From NCBI GenBank assembly GCA_026707545.1, contig JAPOWR010000001.1, positions 868,001 to 932,000 on the forward strand: a DNA stretch of 64,000 nucleotides, read 5' to 3'. This DNA comes from Acidobacteriota bacterium. GTDB lineage: Bacteria > Acidobacteriota > Thermoanaerobaculia > Multivoradales > Multivoraceae. Positions within the stretch are counted from its first letter, which is position 1. Each line of letters opens with the position of its first letter. Below, one piece after another: positions 54,699 to 63,851 of this stretch. A program made the position numbers and the translations under genes. The notes under the pieces were generated by a model. The model was not told where the DNA came from. It did not search any database and saw only the letters and a program-made list of their open reading frames with translations.

Positions 54699-56543
54699 AT
54701 GAAATCCCCGAGGGGGCACTTCAGGCTGTCGAGGCGCGCCGTGGCTGGCGGTTGGTCCGCCGTGCTGTGCTGCGCGGTCGCCGTCCTGCCCTGGGCGACC
54801 GCTGCGGGTGCGCAGAGTGACGGGGGAATCCGGGTCACGGTCGACCGCAATCAGGTCGCGCTGGGCACCCAGATCTACATGACGGTCAGGATCGATGGAT
54901 CGCCGGACGAACCGCCGCGATTGCCCGAGTTGCCGGACTTCCGGGTCGTTTCGCGTGGCCAGCAGCGCAGTACCCAGATCGACAACCTCAGCGTCAGCCA
55001 CAGCACGTCGTACAACTACCTGCTGATTCCGACCCGGGCCGGCACATTCGATGTCGGGGCCGCGACCGCGGTGATCGACGGCGCCGAAGTGAAGAGCCAG
55101 CCGTTCAGGATCGAGGTTGCGGCCGCCGAGGACCACAGCGATGAGCGGGACAGGGACCTCTTCGTCACCGCGAACGTGTCGACGGATCGGCCGTGGCAGG
55201 GCCAGCAGGTGATCTACACGTGGAGGTTCTACAGCCGCGTGCCGGTGGGCCAGGGATCGATCGAGTCGATGGAGTTCGGCAACGACGTCGTGGTCGAGGA
55301 CCTCGGCGAAGTTCGTCAGTTCCAGGCGACGATCGAGGGTGTCGGGTACTCCGTGAATGAGGTGCGGAAGGCGCTCTTTCCCCAGCGCTCCGGCGAGCTG
55401 ACTCTGCCGCAGACCCAGCTCCGGGTGGAGGTGCAGGTCGAGCAGGCGCGCCGGCCGAGCCGGAGACGCAGCATCTTCGACGACTTCGACGATCTGCTCG
55501 GAGGGGGCGGGCGCTGGGCGACGAAGTACCTCCTCACCGAGCCCCTGACTCTCAACGTACGGCCGCTGCCGCCGGCGCCCCAAGGCTGGAACGGCCTGGT
55601 GGGCGACTTCGACATCCGGGCACAGTTGAGCAGGCGCGAGCTGCAGGTGGGGCAGTCGGCCACCCTCGAGGTCCAGGTCGGGGGTACCGGCAACGTGCAG
55701 CTCCTGTCCGAGCCCGGCTTCCCGGAGCTGCCCACGTTCAAGATCTATCCGGACCAGCCGGACGCGAACATCGATCGAAGTGGACGCCGGCTCACCGGGC
55801 GCAAGGTGTTCCGGCGGGCCCTGGTCCCGCTGGTTGCAGGCCCCCTCGAGATCCCACCGATCGATCTCGTCTACTTCGATCCGGAGCTTGGCGAGTACGC
55901 GACCCGGTCGACGGACCGCATCGACCTGGACGTTGTGCCGGCCGAGGGTGAGGAGGAGTTGATGCTCACCGAGTCTCTGGCGCCGACCACGGGAAAGGTC
56001 GCGGTGCGGATCCTCGCTGACGACATCTTGCCGATTCGCCGGACGGCAGCCGGCATCGTTTCGGCCGCGCCGCAGGGGTGGCGACTCTGGGTGTGGTTCG
56101 TTTGCGGCGTGTTGCCTCCCTTCATGTACCTGGCACTGCTGACGCACCACCGGCGCGAACGACGCTACGCCGCCGACAGGACCCTGCGCCGGCGCCAGAG
56201 GGCGTTGCGTGACGCTCTGTCCGCCGCGAAGAAGGTCCGTTCCGGCGTGGGGCCCGGTTCGGCGGCGGAGGCCTCCGGGATCGTGCGCCGCTACGTCGGC
56301 GACAAGTTGGGTCTGGAGGGGTCCGCGCTGACTCCGTCGGAGGCCGAGAGCGCGCTGGTGCGGGCTGGCGTGGATGGCGCCGTGGCGTCGCGCTGCCGGA
56401 CGCAGCTCGAGCGACTCGAGGCCGCCCAGTACGGATTGGCGGCGGTGGCCGGCGGCGGGGGGCTGGCGGCGGAGACCAGCACCGAAGGTCTGAGCGATCT
56501 GATCAGGACGATCGACAGGCAGGTCCGGGGACGGAGGCCATGA
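54699..56543 (+). CDS. batD: BatD: oxygen-tolerance-type membrane protein
   Basis: A 614-residue protein: signal peptide ('VLCCAVAVLPWATAAGAQS'), tandem beta-sandwich domains of the BatD family ('VTVDRNQVALGTQIYMTVRIDG', 'FRVVSRGQQRSTQIDNLSVS', 'FDIRAQLSRRELQVGQSATLEVQV'), a transmembrane segment 'LWVWFVCGVLPPFMYLALL' near residue 470 and a cytosolic helical domain of about 130 residues resembling the tail of the DUF4381-like protein ('RRYVGDKLGLEGSALTPSEAESAL'). Starts 4 nt after batBC; the stop overlaps batE. Confidence 0.9.
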   Translation: MKSPRGHFRLSRRAVAGGWSAVLCCAVAVLPWATAAGAQSDGGIRVTVDRNQVALGTQIYMTVRIDGSPDEPPRLPELPDFRVVSRGQQRSTQIDNLSVSHSTSYNYLLIPTRAGTFDVGAATAVIDGAEVKSQPFRIEVAAAEDHSDERDRDLFVTANVSTDRPWQGQQVIYTWRFYSRVPVGQGSIESMEFGNDVVVEDLGEVRQFQATIEGVGYSVNEVRKALFPQRSGELTLPQTQLRVEVQVEQARRPSRRRSIFDDFDDLLGGGGRWATKYLLTEPLTLNVRPLPPAPQGWNGLVGDFDIRAQLSRRELQVGQSATLEVQVGGTGNVQLLSEPGFPELPTFKIYPDQPDANIDRSGRRLTGRKVFRRALVPLVAGPLEIPPIDLVYFDPELGEYATRSTDRIDLDVVPAEGEEELMLTESLAPTTGKVAVRILADDILPIRRTAAGIVSAAPQGWRLWVWFVCGVLPPFMYLALLTHHRRERRYAADRTLRRRQRALRDALSAAKKVRSGVGPGSAAEASGIVRRYVGDKLGLEGSALTPSEAESALVRAGVDGAVASRCRTQLERLEAAQYGLAAVAGGGGLAAETSTEGLSDLIRTIDRQVRGRRP

Positions 56544-57346
56544 GAGGCCCGGCGCTGTTCGTCGTGATCGGCGCGGCCGTGGCGGTCCCGGGCTTCGCCC
56601 AGGATGAGGATCTGCCTGTAGTTACCGAGGCGCCGTCGGCGGACGAAGCGTCGGCGGCCCCGGAACCGGCCGAACTCTGGGTCAACGGCAATGCCGCATA
56701 CGAGGCGGGCGACTTCGCGCAGGCGGTTGCCCTCTACCGCGAGATGCGGGAGATGGGGGTCGACAACGGTCATCTCCACTACAACCTCGGCAACGCCTAC
56801 CTGCGCGCCGGCGAGCTGGGCCAGGCGATCACGTCCTACCGGCGTTCCCTGCGACTGTTGCCGCGCGATGAGGATGCTCTGGCCAACCTGGCGTTCGCTC
56901 GCCGCAGCGCCCGCGACGAGATCGCTCCGCCTGAACCACCGGCGCTGCTGCGGACACTGCTGTTCTGGCACTACGGCATGGCGCCGGTCGAGCTCCTACG
57001 CAGCGTCGTCGTGGTCGGCGCGGCGTTCTGGATCGTGCTTGCGTTGCGCCTCTACCGGCGGGCTTCGGAAGTGCTCCGGTGGTCCTCGGTGTGTCTGCTC
57101 CTTGTCGTGCTCGCTCTGGGCGGCTCGCTGGTCGCCCACGCGGCCTTTGCCTCCTCGATCGCCGTCGTCCTGCCGCAGGAGATCGACCTCCACGCCGCCG
57201 CCGGCGAGGGTTCGGTTGTCCGCTTCCGTCTCCATGCCGGCACCGAGGTGCGGGTCATCGAACAGCGCCCGGAGTGGATCCGCATCGAACTGCCCGACGG
57301 CCAGAGGGGCTGGTCGAAGCGCGAGTTCCTTGGAATCGTCGAGTGA
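56540..57346 (+). CDS. batE: BatE: TPR plus SH3-like membrane protein
   Basis: A 268-residue protein with a signal peptide ('LFVVIGAAVAVPGFAQD'), TPRs ('WVNGNAAYEAGDFAQAVALYREM', 'LHYNLGNAYLRAGELGQAITSYRRSL'), two transmembrane segments ('SVVVVGAAFWIVLALRLY', 'VCLLLVVLALGGSLVAHAAF') and a C-terminal SH3b-like domain ('VVLPQEIDLHAAAGEGSVVRF', 'VIEQRPEWIRIELPDGQRGW'). Matches BatE architecture. Last gene of the operon, ending 7 nt before the convergent Nudix gene's stop. Confidence 0.88.
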   Translation: MRGPALFVVIGAAVAVPGFAQDEDLPVVTEAPSADEASAAPEPAELWVNGNAAYEAGDFAQAVALYREMREMGVDNGHLHYNLGNAYLRAGELGQAITSYRRSLRLLPRDEDALANLAFARRSARDEIAPPEPPALLRTLLFWHYGMAPVELLRSVVVVGAAFWIVLALRLYRRASEVLRWSSVCLLLVVLALGGSLVAHAAFASSIAVVLPQEIDLHAAAGEGSVVRFRLHAGTEVRVIEQRPEWIRIELPDGQRGWSKREFLGIVE

Positions 57347-57353
57347 ACGGGCC

Positions 57354-57953
57354 CTAGGCGCCAGCAGGGAATCGCCGGTCGAGGATCTCGAAGAAGGCGG
57401 CCAGGAACCGGAAGGTCAGACCCCAGACGATGTGCCGTTCCGGGTCGCCGACGATGACGCCGGGGAAGCTGACCTCGGGATAGGGCGGATGGCGGTAGTC
57501 GATGACCCGGGCGGGATCCTCGAACCAGGTCAAGGGCACCCAGAGGGCCTCGGCGACCTCGTAGTTCAGGATCAGGTCGTTGCCGGTCCCGGCCGCGAGT
57601 TCATAGACGAAGGCCGCGATTCGTAGCTGCCGCCCCTGGCCGGCCCGCTGGCCGGTCTGATCGTCAAGCCGACCGACCAGGCGGGCGCCGTCGAGCGACA
57701 GGCCGACCTCTTCCTGGGTCTCCCGTTCGGCCGTGTGCCGCAGATCCCGGTCGTCGTCGTCGAGGCGCCCGCCGGGAAACGCCATCTGGCCCGACCACGG
57801 GTCCCGTGGCTTCTTCGACCGCTCGATGAACAGGGCTTCCGCGCCGTAGGCCGACGGGCGGAGCACCATCGCCACGCTGGCCTCGAACGCGGCCGGCGGG
57901 AGGATGCGCGGTTCGTGGGCCGTCAGCCGTCGACGAATCTCGGCGATGTCCAT
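57354..57953 (-). CDS. Nudix hydrolase, CoA pyrophosphatase type
   Basis: A 199-residue protein with Nudix box 'GGRLDDDDRDLRHTAERETQEEVGLSLDG' (landmark; the core REtxEEvG is intact) and the upstream 'RSKKPRDPWSGQMAFPGG' characteristic of the CoA-pyrophosphatase (NudL/UPF0035) group. Predicted to cleave CoA or related diphosphates to 4'-phosphopantetheine and 3',5'-ADP. It is minus strand, 46 nt downstream of the hydrolase gene. Confidence 0.87.
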   Translation of the reverse strand: MDIAEIRRRLTAHEPRILPPAAFEASVAMVLRPSAYGAEALFIERSKKPRDPWSGQMAFPGGRLDDDDRDLRHTAERETQEEVGLSLDGARLVGRLDDQTGQRAGQGRQLRIAAFVYELAAGTGNDLILNYEVAEALWVPLTWFEDPARVIDYRHPPYPEVSFPGVIVGDPERHIVWGLTFRFLAAFFEILDRRFPAGA

Positions 57954-57999
57954 GGCGGGTCGAGGCGAGGCGGCCGTGCCGTCGTCGGCCGGAAGCCGG

Positions 58000-59103
58000 C
58001 TACGCGAACGTCGCCTTCAGCCAGTCGATCAGCACCCGGTTGAACTCCTCGGGCTTCTCCTGCTGGGTCCAGTGGCCGCAGTCCTTGATCGTGTGCTTGG
58101 CGATGTTCGGCACCAGCGCCTCGATGCCGTCGGCGGAGGAGGGCGGCAGGACGACGTCGTTCTCCGCGCCGATGTAGAGGCAGGGCTGGTCGATCTTCTG
58201 ATCGATGTCCTTCATCAGTTCCCAGTTGCGGTCGATGTTCCGGTACCAGTTGACGCCGCCGGTGAAGCCGGTGCGCTCGTAGGTGGTCACGAAGTGGGCT
58301 AGTTCCTCGTCGGTGAGAAGCAGTTCACCCCGCAGGTCGTCGGTGGAGCCGTGCTTGATGTTCTCCAGTAACTGGAACTTCCGTTCCGGGGCGTCGGCGG
58401 GGAGCTTGTTGAACTCCTCGGCGTTCCACGTGCCGCGCCGCATAAAGGTGCGGAATGACTTTTCGGTGTCCGCCTCGAGCACCTCTTCCGCCTTGTACGG
58501 CTCCTGGAAGGCAACGACGTAGTTGTTTTCGCCACGTACGCGGCGAAGGATCTCGATCGGCGGTTGTGGCGGCTGGGGACCCGTGGGCGTGTTCACGCCG
58601 ACCACGCCGAGCACACGGTCCGAGTGCAGCCTAGGCATGGCCCAGACCACGCCGCCGCCCCAGTCGTGGCCGACGAACACGGCCTTCTCGATGCTGCGGG
58701 CATCGAGCAGCCCGACCAGGTCCGCACAGAGTTCGCCCATGTTGTAGGCCTCGATCTGGAGCGGCCGCTGGGTGTTGCCGTAGCCGCGCTGGTCAGGCGC
58801 CAGCACGCGTAAGCCGGCTGCGGCAAGCGCCGGCAACTGGTGGCGCCAGGAGTAGGCGAGTTCCGGGAAGCCGTGGCTGAGGACGACCGGCACACCCTCG
58901 GCTCCGGCCTCGTAGACGGCCATTCTGAGGCCGCCGTTGGTGCGGACGTAGTTCGGCTCAGGCCAGGTCGGGCTGTCTTGTTCAGCCGCTGCGGCGGCGC
59001 CCGGGTTCGCGGCAAGCGCGGCCGCGCCGGCGGCCGAGCTGGCGATCAGCGTGCGGCGGGTCATCGGTGTGTCGGAGTCGCTGGAGTCGTCGTGTTTGGT
59101 CAT
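58000..59103 (-). CDS. Tat-exported alpha/beta hydrolase, epoxide-hydrolase-like
   Basis: A 367-residue protein. Twin-arginine signal 'MTRRTLIASSAAGAAALAANPGAAAAA' follows a short acidic N terminus. The alpha/beta-hydrolase core has oxyanion motif 'LSHGFPELAYSWRHQLPAL' (HGFPE), the nucleophile elbow 'VFVGHDWGGGVVWAM' with Asp as nucleophile, as in epoxide hydrolases and haloalkane dehalogenases, and the catalytic His in 'IKDCGHWTQQEKPEEFNRVLIDWL'. HGFPE favours epoxide hydrolase. The ATG at 59103 is preferred because a GTG start at 59148 would overlap the thioesterase gene; a ribosome site is not clear for either. Confidence 0.85.
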   Translation of the reverse strand: MTKHDDSSDSDTPMTRRTLIASSAAGAAALAANPGAAAAAEQDSPTWPEPNYVRTNGGLRMAVYEAGAEGVPVVLSHGFPELAYSWRHQLPALAAAGLRVLAPDQRGYGNTQRPLQIEAYNMGELCADLVGLLDARSIEKAVFVGHDWGGGVVWAMPRLHSDRVLGVVGVNTPTGPQPPQPPIEILRRVRGENNYVVAFQEPYKAEEVLEADTEKSFRTFMRRGTWNAEEFNKLPADAPERKFQLLENIKHGSTDDLRGELLLTDEELAHFVTTYERTGFTGGVNWYRNIDRNWELMKDIDQKIDQPCLYIGAENDVVLPPSSADGIEALVPNIAKHTIKDCGHWTQQEKPEEFNRVLIDWLKATFA

Positions 59104-59123
59104 GGCGCCATGGTAGCTGAGGG

Positions 59124-59618
59124 TCAGGAGGTCGGTACTGGCGGCCACGGCTTGGTTCGGATCACACGTCCGACGTCCTCGGGCCCGGCGATCCGGCGCT
59201 GCGTCTTGAGAACCTCCTCGAAGCGTTCGTGGATCTCGGGCGGGAAGAGCGTGCTGCGCCGGGTGTCCAGGTCGATGTGGATGCTCAGTAACTCGTGGGT
59301 GGCGGCTACGTAGCGCTCTTCGGCGTGGAGCATGCGCATGAAGGTGTGGTACTTCTTGTCATCGAAGGCGAGCAGCTCCGCTTCGATGACGATCGGCGCT
59401 CCCTCGGGCAGCTCCCTCAGCCAGGTGAGGTGGCTGTCGATCGAGAACGTGGAGCGCCGCTTCGACTTGCGGTAGGTCTGGTCGATCCCCAGAAACGCGG
59501 TCCATGGGCCGGTCGCGTCGTCGAAGGCGACCAGGTAGTAGCCCGCGTTCATGTGGCCGTTGTGGTCGATCCACTCCGGCAGGACGGTGGCCGTCCAGAT
59601 CTGTTGCGGGTCGGTCAT
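59124..59618 (-). CDS. Hotdog-fold acyl-CoA thioesterase
   Basis: A 164-residue hotdog protein of the 4-hydroxybenzoyl-CoA-thioesterase superfamily: 'VLPEWIDHNGHMNAGYYLVAFDDAT' carries the typical D-H-N-G-H-M-N core with Asp18, and 'FSIDSHLTWLRELPEGAPIVIEAELLAFDDKKYHTFMRMLH' the central strands (landmark). Members hydrolyse acyl-CoA thioesters, including betainyl-CoA in carnitine catabolism; substrate unknown. It lies 20 nt upstream of the epoxide-hydrolase-like gene on the same strand. Confidence 0.83.
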   Translation of the reverse strand: MTDPQQIWTATVLPEWIDHNGHMNAGYYLVAFDDATGPWTAFLGIDQTYRKSKRRSTFSIDSHLTWLRELPEGAPIVIEAELLAFDDKKYHTFMRMLHAEERYVAATHELLSIHIDLDTRRSTLFPPEIHERFEEVLKTQRRIAGPEDVGRVIRTKPWPPVPTS

Positions 59619-59733
59619 GGCGGTGTGAAGAACCTCGAGCGAGGGCTCGGCGGTGCCGGAGCATACCGGCGCGCCTTTCCCGGTTCAGCTACGATCGCGC
59701 GCCGTCCGCCTGAACCACAAGGGAGGATCCACG

Positions 59734-60573
59734 ATGAGGGTCGGCATCTCACTACCCGTCCGTGAACTCAAGGACGACCTCGGGGCTGTCAAGGCGTTCG
59801 CGCAGGCGGCCGATGAGCTCGGTTACACGCACCTGCGGGTTCCGGACCTGATTGCGCGGCCGAAGAGCGGGCACCTGCACGAGCCCCTCGTCATGCTGTC
59901 CTACGTCGCGGCGGTCGTGAAGAAGATCGAACTCGTTCCTTCGGTCATCGTCACCCCGTCCCGGCAGACCGTGCTGCTCGCGAAGCAGTTAGCGAGCCTC
60001 GACCGACTCTCGGGGGGCGGCGTGCGCCTGGGCGTCGGCGTCGGTGGCAGCGAGGCGGAGTACCGTGCGCTGGGTCAGGACTTCCACACCCGCGGCGCTC
60101 GCTGCGAGGAGCAGATCGAGCTGCTGCGGAAGCTGTGGACGGAACCCGTGGTCGAGTTCGAGGGCCGTTGGGACAGCGTGTCGGGGACGGGCATCGATCC
60201 GCTGCCAGCGCGCCCGATTCCGATCTGGATCGGCGCGCGCGGGTTGCCGGTGCCTCGCATCCGCCGCCGCATCGGCCGGCAGGCGGACGGCTGGTTTGTT
60301 CTGTGCTCGCCCGAGGACTTCGACGATCTCTCGTCCGACATTCACGCCGCGGCGCGGGCCGCGGGCCGGGATCCGGCGGCCATCGGCACCGAGGCGGGGG
60401 TCGCGGTCGTTGGGCCGCGCGAGCACGAGTGGCAGGACCGTGTCCGGGGCTGGCGGGCGAAGGGGTTGACCGATCTGTGCCTCCGTACGCTGGGCGGCGG
60501 TCTCGGCGGGGACGCGGACGCGCACGTCGCGAAGGCAAGACAGGCCTTCGAGGAGCTGCAGGAGCTGTTCTGA
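59734..60573 (+). CDS. LLM-class (luciferase-like, F420- or flavin-dependent) oxidoreductase
   Basis: A 279-residue TIM-barrel protein: 'VGISLPVRELKDDLGAVKAFAQAADELGYTHLRVPDL' (landmark at the N terminus), 'LVPSVIVTPSRQTVLLAKQLASLDRLSGGGVRLGVGVGGSEAEYRALG' (landmark, the flavin/F420 phosphate region), and 'RPIPIWIGARG'. Members use F420 or FMN to oxidise or reduce diverse substrates. The ATG at 59734 is supported by GGGAGG 7 nt upstream. No F420-biosynthesis genes are in the window. Confidence 0.85.
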   Translation: MRVGISLPVRELKDDLGAVKAFAQAADELGYTHLRVPDLIARPKSGHLHEPLVMLSYVAAVVKKIELVPSVIVTPSRQTVLLAKQLASLDRLSGGGVRLGVGVGGSEAEYRALGQDFHTRGARCEEQIELLRKLWTEPVVEFEGRWDSVSGTGIDPLPARPIPIWIGARGLPVPRIRRRIGRQADGWFVLCSPEDFDDLSSDIHAAARAAGRDPAAIGTEAGVAVVGPREHEWQDRVRGWRAKGLTDLCLRTLGGGLGGDADAHVAKARQAFEELQELF

Positions 60574-60608
60574 CGCCCGTCGCGTATCGCCCGGCTTCAC
60601 TGTTCGCC

Positions 60609-60637
60609 TTGACACGCTGGCGCCCAGCGAGCAGAAT
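60609..60637 (+). promoter_or_regulatory. Sigma70-type promoter of the lysine operon leader
   Basis: A consensus -35 TTGACA (60609-60614), 17-nt spacer and -10 CAGAAT (60632-60637, four of six). Predicted start near 60644, only a few nucleotides before the leader-peptide ATG at 60648, so the leader ORF would be read from an almost leaderless transcript. It lies 35 nt after the LLM oxidoreductase stop and is the best promoter match I noticed in the window. Confidence 0.6.
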
Positions 60638-60647
60638 CCGCGCTTCC

Positions 60648-60740
60648 ATGACTCAATCGACGATCACTCCGTCTCTGGTCAAGCCGCTGCACAAGCGGGG
60701 CTCGAAGCCCCGACTTCAGAACTGGGTGCCCATCGCCTAG
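60648..60740 (+). CDS. Putative lysine-containing leader peptide of the AAA lysine operon
   Basis: A 30-codon ORF (ATG 60648, TAG 60738) between a good promoter and a terminator-like hairpin. Lys codons (all AAG) fall at positions 12, 16 and 20 (60681, 60693, 60705), with Arg at 17 and 22. A 7-bp hairpin CGGGGCT-CGA-AGCCCCG (60696-60712) overlaps the Lys codons. The peptide is unlike any protein I know; its value would be ribosome position, as in trp-type attenuation. The downstream gene makes the first committed step of lysine synthesis, so lysine codons are what such a control would need. Short ORFs occur by chance; the case rests on the whole arrangement. Confidence 0.5.
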   Translation: MTQSTITPSLVKPLHKRGSKPRLQNWVPIA

Positions 60741-60762
60741 AGACCCGCAGCGACACTTCTCG

Positions 60763-60799
60763 GCCGGCCATCCAGTTCAGGATGAGCCGGCTTTCTTGT
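60763..60799 (+). terminator. Attenuator terminator before homocitrate synthase, with competing antiterminator
   Basis: GCCGGC-CATCC, loop AGTTCA, GGATG-a-GCCGGC makes an 11-bp stem with one bulged A (60763-60791), followed by TTTCTTGT. It ends just before the GGAGGA ribosome site (60803-60808) of homocitrate synthase. An alternative pairing of leader bases 60719-60728 with 60769-60778 (10 bp, one G-U) would remove the lower part and loop of the terminator, and is itself covered by a ribosome resting on the leader stop codon. This is the geometry of a transcription attenuator; function is inferred. Confidence 0.65.
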
Positions 60800-60816
60800 A
60801 TCCGGAGGATCCCTCC

Positions 60817-61973
<1,157 letters not shown>

Positions 61974-61977
<4 letters not shown>

Positions 61978-63329
61978 CCGAGGTCGGTCGGCCGGCCGAC
62001 ATGGCCCGGACCTTCGCGCAGAAGGCCCTGGCGAGGGCCTCCGGTCAGGAGGCCCTCGCTGTCGGAGAGATCGTCGACGCGCGGCCGGACATCGCCTTGA
62101 GCCACGACAACACGGCGGCGATCGCCGAGATCTGGCGGCAGTTCGGACAGAAGCGGGTCGCCATCCCGGAGCGGATGGCGGTCACGCTCGACCACGCGGT
62201 ACCGGCGCCGACCGTGCGGCACGCGCAGAACCATGTGGAGGTCCGCGCCTTCGTTGCCGAGCAGGGCGTGGCCCACTTCTTTGAGGTCGGGCGGGGCATC
62301 TGCCACCAGGTGCTGAGCGAGGAGGCGATCGTCCTGCCGGGAGACCTGACTCTCGGTTCCGACTCCCACACGCCGCACTTCGGCTGGCTGGGCGCTTTCG
62401 GCGCCGGCGTCGGCCGGAGCGAGATGGCGGTGCTTTGGGCCACCGGCGAACTGTGGCTTCGGGTGCCGGAGTCGATCCGGATCCGGCTCGAGGGCGCGCT
62501 CGGCGAGTGGGTGACGACCAAGGACGTGGCCCTGACCCTGATCGGCGACCTAGGCGCGGACGGCGCGCTCTACCGCGGCGTCGAGTTCGAGGGACCGGCC
62601 ATCAGCGGGCTGAGCCTCGACTCCCGAGCGGCTCTGGTCAACATGATGGCCGAGATGGGGGCGAAGAACGCGTACATGCCGCCGGACGAGGACGTGTTCC
62701 GGTATCTGGCTGAACGGTTGCTGACACGACCGGGGCGTCGCCCGGGGCGCGGGGCGGAACCCGGCGAGACGTCCGGCGAAGTCGCTGTCCGGCTGAGAGA
62801 GCGCTCTCTCTATCCGGATGCCGGCGCCGAGTACGCGGCCGAACATCTCCTCGACCTCTCTTCCGTCCAGCCCCAGGTCGCTCGCCCCCATCAGGTCGAC
62901 GACACGGTCGCGGTCGGCGAACTCGAATCGGTGCGGGTCGACCAGGCGTTCATCGGCACCTGCACGAACGGCCGGCTGGAGGATCTCGGCGCGGTCCATC
63001 GGGTGATGGCCGGCCGGCGTACGGCGCCGGGCACCCGGATGGTCATCGTGCCAGCATCGAGCGAGGTCTGGAGCGAGGCCCTCTCTCGTGGCTGGGTGGC
63101 CGACCTCGCCGCGTCCGGCGCCGTCTTCGGAACGCCGGGTTGCGGCCCCTGCATGGGGAATCACCTCGGTGTGCTGGCCCCGGGCGAGGTCTGCATCTCC
63201 AGCGCCAACCGGAACTTCCAGGGCCGGATGGGAGATCGGGGTTCCGAGATCTACGTTGCCTCGCCGGCGGTCGTCGCGGCGAGCGCTATTGCCGGGCGAA
63301 TAGTCCACCCTCGGGAGGTGGTCGGGTGA
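61974..63329 (+). CDS. lysT: Homoaconitase large subunit
   Basis: Aconitase-superfamily hydro-lyase subunit (451 residues) for homocitrate to homoisocitrate through cis-homoaconitate. The [4Fe-4S] ligands are Cys330 ('[13 protein letters not shown]') and Cys390, Cys393 ('[12 protein letters not shown]'). '[18 protein letters not shown]', '[25 protein letters not shown]' and '[13 protein letters not shown]' are family signatures. The fold cannot separate homoaconitase from 3-isopropylmalate dehydratase; the assignment rests on the homocitrate synthase neighbour. GTG start in a 4-nt overlap with that gene. Confidence 0.85.
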
Positions 63330-63844
63330 ACGGTCCGGTCGACGTCGCTCGACCTTTCCGAGGCCGGATCTTCCGGTATGGCGACCACGTGAACACGGAC
63401 GTCATCTTTCCCGGCCGCTATACCTACACGAAGAGCCGGCCCGAGGAGGTTGCGCCCCATGCCCTGGAGGATCTCGATCCGACGTTCGTCGAGCGCGTGC
63501 GGCCCGGCGACGTGATCGTCGCCGGCTGGAACTGGGGCTGCGGGTCGAGCCGCGAGCAGGCCGCCGTCTGCCTGCGGTACGCCGGAGTCGGCGCGGTGAT
63601 CGCGCGCAGCTTCGGGCGCATCTTCTACCGCAACGCGCTGAACAACGGCCTGCTCGCGATCGTCTGCCCGGAGGCGGTCGACGCGCTGGAGGAAGGGGCC
63701 GAAGTGGAGGTCGATCTCGAAGGATCGCTGATTCGTTGCGGCGAGAGTGTCTACGAGTTCTCGCCATTCAGTCCGGCCGTGCGGTCCATGATCGCGGCCG
63801 GCGGCCTGATCGAACAGACGAAGCGCCGGCTGGCGGCGGAGTAG
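63326..63844 (+). CDS. lysU: Homoaconitase small subunit
   Basis: The 172-residue swivelling-domain subunit. '[24 protein letters not shown]' at the N terminus and '[46 protein letters not shown]' (landmark) are characteristic, with the SSRE substrate-binding loop. The specificity loop reads YTYT, unlike YLRT of methanogen homoaconitase or YLVY of isopropylmalate isomerase as I recall them, so substrate range is uncertain. GTG start with GGGAGG 7 nt upstream, in a 4-nt overlap with the large subunit. Confidence 0.85.
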   Translation: MNGPVDVARPFRGRIFRYGDHVNTDVIFPGRYTYTKSRPEEVAPHALEDLDPTFVERVRPGDVIVAGWNWGCGSSREQAAVCLRYAGVGAVIARSFGRIFYRNALNNGLLAIVCPEAVDALEEGAEVEVDLEGSLIRCGESVYEFSPFSPAVRSMIAAGGLIEQTKRRLAAE

Positions 63845-63851
63845 GCGTGCC

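Noticed and set aside
60696..60712. Stand-alone terminator of the LLM oxidoreductase gene
   Set aside because: The 7-bp CGGGGCT/AGCCCCG stem is followed by ACTTCAGAA, not a T-tract, and lies inside the leader ORF; it fits better as a pause or competing hairpin of the attenuator.
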